Under the pieces are notes generated by a model. The model was given only the letters and a program-made list of their open reading frames with translations, was not told where the DNA came from and ran no database searches. The translations under genes were made by a program, and so were the position numbers. Positions 17,179-24,958 of a stretch of DNA of 64,000 nt are shown here, one piece after another; the first letter of the stretch is position 1, and the number at the start of each line of letters is the position of its first letter. The stretch comes from Streptomyces sp. AC550_RSS872 (lineage in GTDB: Bacteria; Actinomycetota; Actinomycetes; Streptomycetales; Streptomycetaceae): contig NZ_JAGMUL010000198.1 in the NCBI RefSeq assembly GCF_019049285.1, positions 153,486 to 217,485 on the forward strand. The letters are read 5' to 3'.

Positions 17179-18335
17179 CGGGGAGCGGGACTCCGGACGA
17201 CGAACTGCTCGGCCGGGTCCTTCTCAGCCGGGTCGTCGAGCCCGGCGACGAGGTCGCCGGGCGGTGGGTGCGGGAGTACGGCGTGGGGGAAGTGGTGCGG
17301 CGGTTGCGGGAGGGGACGCAACCCCTGCCGGGGGTGAGCTACAAGCGGTGGGACGGGCTGCGGGCGCGGGGGCAGCGGGCCGACCCCGGTCGGGATCTCG
17401 CCGTCGCCCGGGAAGCGGGAGTGCGGTTTCTCCGTCCGGGGGACGTCGAGTGGCCGGGTCAGCTCGACGATCTGGGCGATGCCCGTCCGATCGGGTTGTG
17501 GGTGCGGGGTCCGGCCAGCCTGCGCATGTGGGCGTTGCGGTCCGTGGCCGTCGTCGGGGCCCGGGCCTGCACCGAGTACGGCGCGCACATGGCAGCCACG
17601 CTGTCCGGCGGGCTCGCCGAACGGGGCTGGGTGGTCGTGTCCGGCGGTGCCTACGGCGTCGACGGCGCCGCGCACCGGGGTTCCCTCGGCGCCGGGGGAG
17701 CGACCGTCGCCGTGCTCGCCTGCGGGGTCGACCGGCCCTATCCGCGCGGGCACACCCAGTTGATCAACAGGATCGCCGAACAGGGACTGGTGATCGGGGA
17801 ACTGCCGCCGGGGGACCATCCGACACCCAGCAGGTTCATCGTCCGGAACCGGGTGATCGCGGCCCTGACCCGGGGCACGGTGGTCGTGGAGGCCGCCCAT
17901 CGCAGCGGCTCACTGGTCACCGCCCGGGCCGCACAGCGGCTGGGACGTCACACGATAGGGGTTCCCGGTCCGGCCACCAGCGGCCTCTCCGCGGGCGTGC
18001 ACGAACTCCTGCGCGGTGATGCCGTGCTAGTCACCGACGCCGCCGAGGTCGTCGAGCTCGTGGGCGACATGGGAGAACTCGCGCCCGAACGACGCGGGCC
18101 CGTCCTGCCGCGCGATCTGCTGGAGCCGGGGGCGCGCAGAGTCCTGGCCGCGCTGCCGGGCCGTCGCGCGGCCGGAGCGGACGAGGTGGCGCGCGGTGCG
18201 CAGACCACCGAGGACGACGCGGTCGCGAGACTGTACGAACTCCGCTCACTTGGTTACGTCGAACGACACAGCGACGGCTGGAAGTTGACACGCCAGGCGA
18301 TGATCTCCGTTCGGGCCGGTCGGAGTGGACGTTGA
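17175..18335 (+). CDS. dprA: DNA-processing protein DprA
   Basis: 386-residue RecA-loading, ssDNA-binding protein. The Rossmann-like core has VVGARACTEYG, SGGAYGVDGAAHRG, LACGVDRPYPRGH and HPTPSRFIVRNRVIAALT. The C-terminal ~60 residues form a winged-helix domain. Streptomyces are not known to be naturally competent under laboratory conditions, but DprA may work in recombination or conjugation. ATG at 17175 overlaps the preceding stop by 4 bases. Confidence 0.93.
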   Translation: MTGSGTPDDELLGRVLLSRVVEPGDEVAGRWVREYGVGEVVRRLREGTQPLPGVSYKRWDGLRARGQRADPGRDLAVAREAGVRFLRPGDVEWPGQLDDLGDARPIGLWVRGPASLRMWALRSVAVVGARACTEYGAHMAATLSGGLAERGWVVVSGGAYGVDGAAHRGSLGAGGATVAVLACGVDRPYPRGHTQLINRIAEQGLVIGELPPGDHPTPSRFIVRNRVIAALTRGTVVVEAAHRSGSLVTARAAQRLGRHTIGVPGPATSGLSAGVHELLRGDAVLVTDAAEVVELVGDMGELAPERRGPVLPRDLLEPGARRVLAALPGRRAAGADEVARGAQTTEDDAVARLYELRSLGYVERHSDGWKLTRQAMISVRAGRSGR

Positions 18336-18639
18336 CCGAGCGTGTTCGGCCGTACGGGGGAACACGGACGCCCTTGTGAATTCCCCCAGTTGGGGTGTTC
18401 CGATGATCACGTAGAGCGACCGTTATGCCCTGGCGGGGCGTCCAGCGGAACGTATCTGCGTACGGCTGGCGCTCCGCCCTTCGCGCACCGCGACACTTCA
18501 GTCACGCTACGCTCACGTGAATTCCGACTCAGACCGGCACCTCGACACCGGAAGGTCCCCAGAACGGCACCAGCGCGACATCAGACCGACAGCTCCCCCA
18601 GGAACCCCCACTTCACGGCAGAACGGCACAAGGCAACGA
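18336..18639. other. dprA-whiG intergenic region (304 bases)
   Basis: No gene. An inverted repeat GGAACAC (18359-18365) / GTGTTCC (18395-18401) with a 29-base loop could end dprA transcription. The rest should carry whiG promoters. There is no clear Shine-Dalgarno before the whiG ATG; AAGGCAACG at 18630-18638 is the nearest candidate. Confidence 0.4.
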
Positions 18640-19482
18640 ATGCCCCAGCACACCTCCGGGTCCGACCGGGCGGCCACCCCCCCAGCCGCCCGTGACGGTG
18701 GCAGCGTGCGGCCGCCCGCTCCCTCGACGCTCGACGAGCTGTGGCGGTCGTACAAGGCGACGGGGGACGAGCGGCTGCGCGAGCAGCTGATCCTGCACTA
18801 CTCGCCGCTCGTCAAGTACGTGGCGGGCCGGGTGAGCGTCGGTCTGCCACCCAATGTGGAACAGGCCGACTTCGTCTCCTCCGGGGTCTTCGGGCTCATC
18901 GACGCGATCGAGAAGTTCGACATCGACCGGGAGATCAAGTTCGAGACGTACGCGATCACGCGGATCCGGGGCGCGATGATCGACGAGCTCAGGGCGCTGG
19001 ACTGGATCCCCCGGTCGGTGCGGCAGAAGGCCCGGAACGTGGAGCGGGCGTACGCGACGCTGGAGGCCCGGCTGCGGCGGACGCCGACCGAGGCGGAGGT
19101 GGCCGTCGAGATGGGCATCGCGGTCGACGAACTCCACGCGGTGTTCAGCCAGTTGTCGCTGGCCAACGTGGTGGCCCTGGAGGAGTTGCTGCACGGCGGG
19201 GGCGACGGCGGTGACGGGCTGAGCGTCATGGACACGCTGGAGGACACCGCCGCGGACAACCCCGTGGAGGTGGCCGAGGACCGGGAGCTGCGGCGGTTTC
19301 TGGCACGGGCGATCAACACGTTGCCCGAGCGGGAGAAGACCGTGGTGACCCTGTACTACTACGAGGGGCTGACGCTCGCCGAGATCGGGAACGTGCTGGG
19401 TGTGACCGAGAGCCGGGTCAGTCAGATCCACACCAAGTCCGTGCTCCAGCTGCGGGCGAAGCTGGCCGGCTTCGGTCGTTGA
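18640..19482 (+). CDS. whiG: Sporulation sigma factor WhiG (FliA family)
   Basis: RNA polymerase sigma factor, 280 residues (the exact length of S. coelicolor WhiG), that commits aerial hyphae to sporulation and is held inactive by RsiG with c-di-GMP. Regions 2 (LILHYSPLVKYVAGRV, ADFVSSGVFGLIDAIEKFD), 3 (RTPTEAEVAVEMGI) and 4 (LPEREKTVVTLYYYEGLTLAEIG then VTESRVSQIH) are complete. Start chosen at the ATG at 18640 (MPQHTSGSDRAATPP), the family start; the frame stays open upstream without similarity. Confidence 0.97.
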   Translation: MPQHTSGSDRAATPPAARDGGSVRPPAPSTLDELWRSYKATGDERLREQLILHYSPLVKYVAGRVSVGLPPNVEQADFVSSGVFGLIDAIEKFDIDREIKFETYAITRIRGAMIDELRALDWIPRSVRQKARNVERAYATLEARLRRTPTEAEVAVEMGIAVDELHAVFSQLSLANVVALEELLHGGGDGGDGLSVMDTLEDTAADNPVEVAEDRELRRFLARAINTLPEREKTVVTLYYYEGLTLAEIGNVLGVTESRVSQIHTKSVLQLRAKLAGFGR

Positions 19483-19553
19483 CCTGGCGGGACACGTGTG
19501 GGGTTGCCCGGAGAGACTCCCGTCGAAGGGGGTGCGTCCGTACAGTGGTTGAC

Positions 19554-20135
19554 GTGCCAAGGATTCGAGCGGCCTCCGTGGCCGAGCACCGGTCGATGCA
19601 GCGAGCCGCCTTGCTGGACGCGGCTCGTTCCCTGTTGTCCGAGGGCGGGACGGAGGCGCTGACCTTCCCGGCCCTCGCCGAGCGGACGGGCCTCGCGCGG
19701 TCGTCCGTGTACGAGTACTTCCGTTCCCGGGCCGCCGTGGTCGAGGAGCTGTGCGAGGCCGACTTTCCCGTGTGGGCCGCGGAGGTCTCGGCGGCGATGG
19801 AGCGGGAGGCCACGGCCGAGGGCAAGGTCGAGGCGTATGTGCGCCGGCAGCTGGCCCTGGTCGGGGACCGGCGGCACCGTGCCGTCGTGGCGATCTCGGC
19901 GAGTGAGCTGGACGCGGGGGCCCGGGAGAAGATCCGGGCGGCGCACGGCGGTCTGGTCGCGATGATCGTCGAGGCGCTACGGGAGATGGGGCACGCGGAG
20001 CCTCGGCTGGCGGCGATGCTGTTGCAGGGCGTGGTCGACGCGGCCGTGCGACGGATTGAGCTGGGGGCGGCGGAGGAGCCTTCGGCGATTACGGATGCGG
20101 CTGTCTCCATGGCGTTGCGGGGCGTTCGGGGCTGA
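19554..20135 (+). CDS. TetR-family transcriptional regulator
   Basis: 193-residue TetR protein. N-terminal helix-turn-helix (LLDAARSLLSEGGTEALTFP, then LAERTGLARSSVYEYF) with a helical ligand domain after residue 60. It sits between whiG and the M23 peptidase gene in conserved Streptomyces order. TACAGT at 19541-19546 lies 7 bases before the GTG at 19554, with no Shine-Dalgarno, suggesting a leaderless message; the in-frame GTG 19545 is the alternative start. Ligand and targets are unknown. Confidence 0.85.
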   Translation: MPRIRAASVAEHRSMQRAALLDAARSLLSEGGTEALTFPALAERTGLARSSVYEYFRSRAAVVEELCEADFPVWAAEVSAAMEREATAEGKVEAYVRRQLALVGDRRHRAVVAISASELDAGAREKIRAAHGGLVAMIVEALREMGHAEPRLAAMLLQGVVDAAVRRIELGAAEEPSAITDAAVSMALRGVRG

Positions 20136-20485
20136 GCCCTGCGAGGCTGGGGCGGGTGGTAGTGCCGCCCGCGCCGGCGGGCGCCCGGTGCGCGGTGCGT
20201 GGGTTGAGGCTGGGGCGTTGTGCTGCCCGGAGCTGCTGGCCGGCCGGCGTTGGGATCGAGGCCGAGATGTCGTGCTGCCCGGCGCTCACGGGGTGCCGCT
20301 CTCTTTGGGACGGGTGCCGCCCCAGCGGTACGACTGCCCGCAGCCGGGTGGGGTCGCCGGCTGGGTGGGGCGGCGGTGCGGCTGTCCGCGGTCGCGGGGC
20401 GGAGCGGGGGCGCTGCCCCTGGATGGGAAGGCGCCCAGGCTGCCTGCCGCTGGAGCTGATCGCCACTCGGGGCCGACCATCTCGG
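20136..20485. other. 350-base gap between convergent TetR and M23 genes
   Basis: No coding region I can support. It is very GC-rich and carries the second copy of the dispersed repeat (20275-20345). Short palindromes such as GCCCGCGCCGGCGGGC near 20167-20182 could act as a bidirectional terminator. Confidence 0.45.
20275..20345 (-). repeat. Dispersed palindromic intergenic repeat, copy 2
   Basis: Reverse complement of 7616-7686: the shared core is GCGGGCAGTCGTACCGCTGG, followed by GGCGGCAC, GCGGCACCCCGT and AGCGCCGGG in the same order and spacing. The two copies are about 12.7 kb apart in opposite orientation. Confidence 0.75.
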
Positions 20486-21094
20486 CTACGGCGGCAGCGG
20501 CACCCCCAGTACCGGCAGCAGCCTCGATGGCCCCCTGTGGAGTAGCCACGGGGGGAGCAGTGACAACGGGTCCAGGTAGGTGTCGCCCTTCCGCAGGCCC
20601 CAGTGGATGCAGGTCGTCGTGCAGTGTGAGCCCCTCGGCTCCACCGATCCCACGGGCTCTCCCGCCCTCACCTCGTCGCCCTCCTCCACCGTCGCCCGCA
20701 CCGGCTCGTAGGTCACCCGCAATGGTGGATCTCCCGCGCCCGTCAGCTCCACCGACACGACGCCCTTTCCCGCGACGCGGCCCGCGAACGACACCCGTCC
20801 GGCCGCCACCGCTCGTACGGGCGCCCCGGCAGGAGCCGTCAGATCCACGCCGCGGTGGCCGGGACCGTACGGTGTCGTCGGGGGTTCCCAGCCGCGGAGG
20901 ATCGGCGGGTGTGAGCCCACGGGCCAAGCCCGGCCGACGGCCGGCACCGGCGGGTCGGGTGCGGCAGGGGGCACGGTCAGGGCGGTCGGGGTCAGTCGGG
21001 GGACCGGTGCCAGCAGGGCGGTCGCCGTCAGGAGCAGCAGCAACACCAGCCGTCCGCATGTCCTCGCCACCCCCGGCCTTCGCTTCTCTCGCAT
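20486..21094 (-). CDS. M23-family (LytM/lysostaphin-like) peptidase, secreted
   Basis: 202-residue protein with a signal-peptide-like N-terminus (basic MREKRR followed by a leucine/alanine-rich stretch) and a C-terminal M23 domain: HRGVDL supplies the first zinc ligands and CIHWG the last histidine. The common HxH motif is here CxH, so the catalytic histidine position holds cysteine, a change I recall in other actinobacterial copies. It may be a peptidoglycan endopeptidase or a non-catalytic cell-wall protein. Start at ATG 21094; a GTG 18 bases upstream is possible. Conserved position just before rpsB. Confidence 0.75.
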   Translation of the reverse strand: MREKRRPGVARTCGRLVLLLLLTATALLAPVPRLTPTALTVPPAAPDPPVPAVGRAWPVGSHPPILRGWEPPTTPYGPGHRGVDLTAPAGAPVRAVAAGRVSFAGRVAGKGVVSVELTGAGDPPLRVTYEPVRATVEEGDEVRAGEPVGSVEPRGSHCTTTCIHWGLRKGDTYLDPLSLLPPWLLHRGPSRLLPVLGVPLPP

Positions 21095-21366
21095 GGCGCA
21101 ACCGTCCCGCACCCCCGCCGATCATGGCCGGGATCTGTGGACAACTCCCCGGTTGTGGACATCGGCGTCACCCGGGGCCTCGCGGGTCCCGTACACTTCT
21201 TCTGGCGATCCGGGTCACCGGGTCGACTTCGCACGCCCCGATATGGCCACCGGAGACGGTCCGTATCAGCGCCCCTCGGTCCTTCGTGGCACGGCGCATG
21301 TGGGCGTCAGGCGCGGGAGCCATCCGGCATCCGCGGCACAACCGAGAACATTCAAGGAGTGCGGCC

Positions 21367-22275
21367 ATGGCCGTCGTCACGATGCGGGAGCTGCTGGAAA
21401 GCGGCGTCCACTTCGGTCACCAGACCCGTCGTTGGAACCCGAAGATGAAGCGCTTCATCTTCACGGAGCGCAACGGCATCTACATCATCGACCTGCTCCA
21501 GTCGCTGTCGTACATCGACCGCGCCTACGAGTTCGTCAAGGAGACCGTCGCCCACGGCGGCACGGTCATGTTCGTCGGCACGAAGAAGCAGGCGCAGGAG
21601 GCCATCGCCGAGCAGGCCACCCGCGTCGGCATGCCCTACGTCAACCAGCGTTGGCTGGGCGGCATGCTCACCAACTTCTCGACCGTCTACAAGCGTCTGC
21701 AGCGCCTCAAGGAGCTCGAGCAGATCGACTTCGAGGACGTCGCCGCTTCCGGTCTGACCAAGAAGGAGCTTCTCGTGCTCTCGCGCGAGAAGGCCAAGCT
21801 GGAGAAGACCCTCGGTGGTATCCGCGAGATGCAGAAGGTGCCCAGCGCCGTCTGGATCGTGGACACCAAGAAGGAGCACATCGCGGTCGGCGAGGCCCGG
21901 AAGCTCAACATCCCGGTCGTCGCCATCCTCGACACCAACTGTGACCCCGACGAGGTCGACTACAAGATCCCGGGCAACGACGACGCGATCCGCTCCGTCA
22001 CCCTGCTCACCCGTGTGATCGCCGACGCCGTCGCCGAGGGCCTCATCAGCCGCTCGCGCGTCGCCACCGGTGACAAGGGTGAGAAGGCCGCGGGCGAGCC
22101 GCTCGCCGAGTGGGAGCGCGACCTGCTCGAGGGTGAGAAGAAGGCCGACGAGGCCCCGGCCGCCGCCGAGGCCCCGGCTGCTGAGGCCCCCGCTGCGGAG
22201 GCTCCGGCCACCGAGGCTCCCGCTGCGGAGGCTCCGGCCACCGAGGCTCCGGCCGCCGAGGGCGAGCAGGCCTGA
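21367..22275 (+). CDS. rpsB: 30S ribosomal protein S2
   Basis: 302-residue small-subunit protein. The S2 core spans residues 1-235 (VTMRELLESGVHFGHQTRRWNPKM; later LDTNCDPDEVDYKIPGNDDA). The C-terminal ~60 residues are an Ala/Glu/Pro repeat tail (AEAPAA/AEAPAT) typical of Streptomyces S2 but made partly of a perfect 30-base tandem duplication. ATG 21367 has AAGGAG 8 bases upstream. A hairpin separates it from tsf. Confidence 0.98.
   Translation: MAVVTMRELLESGVHFGHQTRRWNPKMKRFIFTERNGIYIIDLLQSLSYIDRAYEFVKETVAHGGTVMFVGTKKQAQEAIAEQATRVGMPYVNQRWLGGMLTNFSTVYKRLQRLKELEQIDFEDVAASGLTKKELLVLSREKAKLEKTLGGIREMQKVPSAVWIVDTKKEHIAVGEARKLNIPVVAILDTNCDPDEVDYKIPGNDDAIRSVTLLTRVIADAVAEGLISRSRVATGDKGEKAAGEPLAEWERDLLEGEKKADEAPAAAEAPAAEAPAAEAPATEAPAAEAPATEAPAAEGEQA
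22191..22250 (+). repeat. Perfect 30-base tandem duplication in the rpsB tail
   Basis: Bases 22191-22220 and 22221-22250 are identical, each encoding ten residues of the AAEAPATEAP type. The copy number is likely variable between strains because the tail is low-complexity. Confidence 0.9.
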
Positions 22276-22289
22276 CACCGTCAGCGTTG

Positions 22290-22323
22290 ACGGCGGGAGC
22301 GGCATGAAATCCGCTCCCGCCGT
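22290..22323 (+). terminator. rpsB-tsf hairpin
   Basis: Perfect 13-bp stem ACGGCGGGAGCGG / CCGCTCCCGCCGT around an 8-base loop, 15 bases after the rpsB stop. It may terminate most rpsB transcripts or attenuate read-through into tsf. Confidence 0.8.
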
Positions 22324-22427
22324 TCACCCGTAGGTCGACGGAAGGTCGGCGGCACCGGCTACTCCATGGGAGCCGCAGACCCCGTAGATCTTCGATCTTC
22401 CAGACTTCGAGAAAGATTCACAGACTC

Positions 22428-23264
22428 ATGGCGAACTACACCGCCGCTGACGTCAAGAAGCTCCGTGAGCTCACCGGCGCCGGCATGATGGACTGCAAGA
22501 AGGCGCTGGACGAGGCCGAGGGCAACGTCGAGAAGGCTGTCGAAGCGCTCCGTATCAAGGGCCAGAAGGGCGTCGCCAAGCGCGAGGGCCGCTCCGCCGA
22601 GAACGGCGCCGTGGTCTCGATCATCGCCGACGACAACTCCTCCGGTGTCCTCGTCGAGCTGAAGTGCGAGACGGACTTCGTCGCCAAGGGCGAGAAGTTC
22701 CAGGCCGTGGCCAACGCCATCGCCGAGCACGTCGCGAAGACCTCCCCGGCCGACATCGAGGCGCTGCTCGCCTCCGAGATCGAGGCCGGCAAGACCGTCC
22801 AGGCGTTCGTCGACGAGGCCAACGCCAACCTCGGCGAGAAGATCGTCCTGGACCGCTTCGCGCAGTTCGCCGACGGCTTCGTGATCGCGTACATGCACCG
22901 CACGATGCCCGACCTGCCCCCGCAGATCGGTGTCCTCGTCGAGCTGGACAAGCCGAACGCCGAGGTCGCCAAGGGCGTCGCCCAGCACATCGCCGCCTTC
23001 GCGCCGAAGTACCTCTCCAAGGAGGACGTGCCGGCCGAGGTCGTCGAGTCCGAGCGTCGCGTCGCCGAGGAGACCACCCGCGCCGAGGGCAAGCCCGAGG
23101 CTGCCCTGCCGAAGATCGTCGAGGGTCGCCTCAACGGCTTCTTCAAGGACGCCACGCTCCTCGGTCAGCCGTACGCGCTCGACAACAAGAAGTCCGTCCA
23201 GAAGATCCTGGACGAGGCCGGTGTCACCCTGAAGCGCTTCTCGCGTATCAAGGTCGGCATCTGA
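22428..23264 (+). CDS. tsf: Elongation factor Ts
   Basis: 278-residue nucleotide-exchange factor for EF-Tu. N-terminal UBA-like domain (VKKLRELTGAGMMDCKKALDEA), then the conserved NGAVVSI and LKCETDFVAKGEKF blocks that contact EF-Tu, then the dimerisation core. Family length and order after rpsB are normal. Confidence 0.98.
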   Translation: MANYTAADVKKLRELTGAGMMDCKKALDEAEGNVEKAVEALRIKGQKGVAKREGRSAENGAVVSIIADDNSSGVLVELKCETDFVAKGEKFQAVANAIAEHVAKTSPADIEALLASEIEAGKTVQAFVDEANANLGEKIVLDRFAQFADGFVIAYMHRTMPDLPPQIGVLVELDKPNAEVAKGVAQHIAAFAPKYLSKEDVPAEVVESERRVAEETTRAEGKPEAALPKIVEGRLNGFFKDATLLGQPYALDNKKSVQKILDEAGVTLKRFSRIKVGI

Positions 23265-23368
23265 GTCCGTGCCGCGATCGGTGCCCGGTCCCTATAGGGT
23301 CGAGGGCAGTCGTTGGCGGACTCCGTCACCACGCACGCGTGTGCGGTGACGGACGACAGCAGATCTGA

Positions 23369-23430
23369 CGAGGAGGCCATTGCCGCGCATGGGATGCGAA
23401 ACACGCCCCAACCGGCAATGGCCTTCTTCG
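23369..23430 (+). terminator. Terminator hairpin between tsf and pyrH
   Basis: A 12-bp perfect stem (AGGCCATTGCCG / CGGCAATGGCCT) extended by imperfect pairing on both sides, 27-base loop, followed by TCTTCG. It lies 33 bases before the pyrH ATG, so it could equally be a leader hairpin controlling pyrH. Confidence 0.75.
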
Positions 23431-23462
23431 TATGTGCACCACGTAACAAAGGCGGGATCTCG

Positions 23463-24221
23463 ATGACCACCAAGGCCCAGAAGAGCGACGACGGCAAAGT
23501 ACGCGGCCGGTTTCTGCTGAAGCTGTCCGGAGAGGCCTTCTCCGGTGGCGGGGGCCTCGGCGTCGACCCGGACGTGGTGCACAAGATCGCCCGCGAGATC
23601 GCGGCCGTCGTGCGCGACGGCTCGCAGGTCGCGGTCGTCATCGGCGGCGGCAACTTCTTCCGCGGCGCCGAACTCCAGCAGCGCGGCATGGACCGGGCCC
23701 GCTCGGACTACATGGGCATGCTCGGCACCGTGATGAACTGCCTCGCCCTCCAGGACTTCCTGGAGAAGGAGGGCATCGACAGCCGGGTCCAGACCGCCAT
23801 CACCATGGGGCAGGTCGCCGAGCCGTACATCCCGTTGCGTGCCGTACGGCACCTGGAGAAGGGCCGCGTGGTCATCTTCGGCGCCGGTATGGGCATGCCG
23901 TACTTCTCCACCGACACCACCGCCGCGCAGCGCGCCCTGGAGATCGACGCCGAGGCGCTGCTCATGGGCAAGAACGGGGTGGACGGGGTCTACGACTCCG
24001 ACCCGAAGACCAACCCCGACGCGGTCAAGTTCGACTCCCTCGGCTACGGCGAGGTCATCACCCGCGACCTCAAGGTCGCCGATGCCACGGCGGTCACGTT
24101 GTGCCGCGACAACAAGCTTCCGATCCTCGTCTTCGAGCTCCTGGCGGAGGGCAATATCGCGCGCGCCGTCAAGGGTGAGAAGATCGGCACGCTTGTGGGT
24201 GAGCAGGGCGGTCGGGGCTGA
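23463..24221 (+). CDS. pyrH: Uridylate kinase PyrH
   Basis: UMP kinase of the amino-acid-kinase family, 252 residues, hexameric; converts UMP to UDP in pyrimidine synthesis. Visible: RFLLKLSGEAFSG (phosphate loop), VVIGGGNFFRG, GTVMNCLALQD, FGAGMGMPYFSTDTTAAQRA (nucleotide binding). The ATG at 23463 (MTTKAQKSDDGKV) was chosen because the conserved core begins ~16 residues later; an upstream in-frame ATG would place the hairpin inside the gene. Confidence 0.97.
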   Translation: MTTKAQKSDDGKVRGRFLLKLSGEAFSGGGGLGVDPDVVHKIAREIAAVVRDGSQVAVVIGGGNFFRGAELQQRGMDRARSDYMGMLGTVMNCLALQDFLEKEGIDSRVQTAITMGQVAEPYIPLRAVRHLEKGRVVIFGAGMGMPYFSTDTTAAQRALEIDAEALLMGKNGVDGVYDSDPKTNPDAVKFDSLGYGEVITRDLKVADATAVTLCRDNKLPILVFELLAEGNIARAVKGEKIGTLVGEQGGRG

Positions 24222-24245
24222 CGCTCCGACAACTCCGACAACGAA

Positions 24246-24266
24246 CCCGTCCGAGGGACGGACGGG
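24246..24266 (+). terminator. pyrH-frr hairpin
   Basis: 8-bp stem CCCGTCCG / CGGACGGG with a 5-base loop, 25 bases after the pyrH stop. Possible terminator or attenuator before frr. Confidence 0.6.
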
Positions 24267-24400
24267 GCGGACCCTGACCGGGGGATGGACAATGTCCTGC
24301 CGGTCGGGAACCGTGCAGGAAGAAGACGCGACGCAGCCGGCCGCCGCCCCCACCCAGGAACCGCAGCCGGGCCTTTACTCAAGACACGCAGGAGCAAGTG

Positions 24401-24958
24401 GTGATCGAAGAGACCCTCCTCGAGGCCGAGGAGAAGATGGAGAAGGCCGTCGTGGTCGCCAAGGAGGACTTCGCCGCGATCCGCACCGGCCGTGCGCACC
24501 CGGCGATGTTCAACAAGATCGTGGCCGACTACTACGGTGCGCCGACGCCGATCAACCAGCTGGCTTCGTTCTCCGTGCCGGAGCCGCGCATGGCCGTCGT
24601 GACCCCGTTCGACAAGAGCGCGCTGCGCAACATCGAGCAGGCGATCCGTGACTCCGACCTCGGCGTCAACCCGAGCAACGACGGCAACATCATCCGAGTG
24701 GTGTTCCCCGAGCTCACCGAGGAGCGCCGCCGCGACTACATCAAGGTCGCCAAGGGCAAGGCCGAGGACGCGCGCGTGTCCATCCGCTCCGTCCGCCGCA
24801 AGGCCAAGGAGGCCATCGACAAGGCGATCAAGGACGGCGACATCGGCGAGGACGAGGGCCGCCGTGCGGAGAAGGAGCTCGAGGACACCACGCACAAGTA
24901 CGTCGCGCAGGTGGACGAGCTCCTCAAGCACAAGGAAGCGGAGCTGCTCGAGGTCTGA
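24401..24958 (+). CDS. frr: Ribosome recycling factor
   Basis: 185-residue factor that splits post-termination ribosomes with EF-G. Typical blocks: EETLLEAEEKMEKAV, IRTGRAHPAMFNKI, NPSNDGNIIRV, RVSIRSVRRKAKE. Two GTG codons are adjacent; the one at 24401 is preferred because GGAG (24391-24394) is then 6 bases upstream and the protein begins at the usual position. Its stop overlaps the cdsA ATG (TGATG). Confidence 0.97.
   Translation: MIEETLLEAEEKMEKAVVVAKEDFAAIRTGRAHPAMFNKIVADYYGAPTPINQLASFSVPEPRMAVVTPFDKSALRNIEQAIRDSDLGVNPSNDGNIIRVVFPELTEERRRDYIKVAKGKAEDARVSIRSVRRKAKEAIDKAIKDGDIGEDEGRRAEKELEDTTHKYVAQVDELLKHKEAELLEV

Noticed and set aside
20056..21366. N-terminal extension of S2 upstream of 21367
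   Set aside because: Open frame only; it crosses the TetR 3' end and the whole M23 gene, and S2 starts at the ATG with a Shine-Dalgarno.
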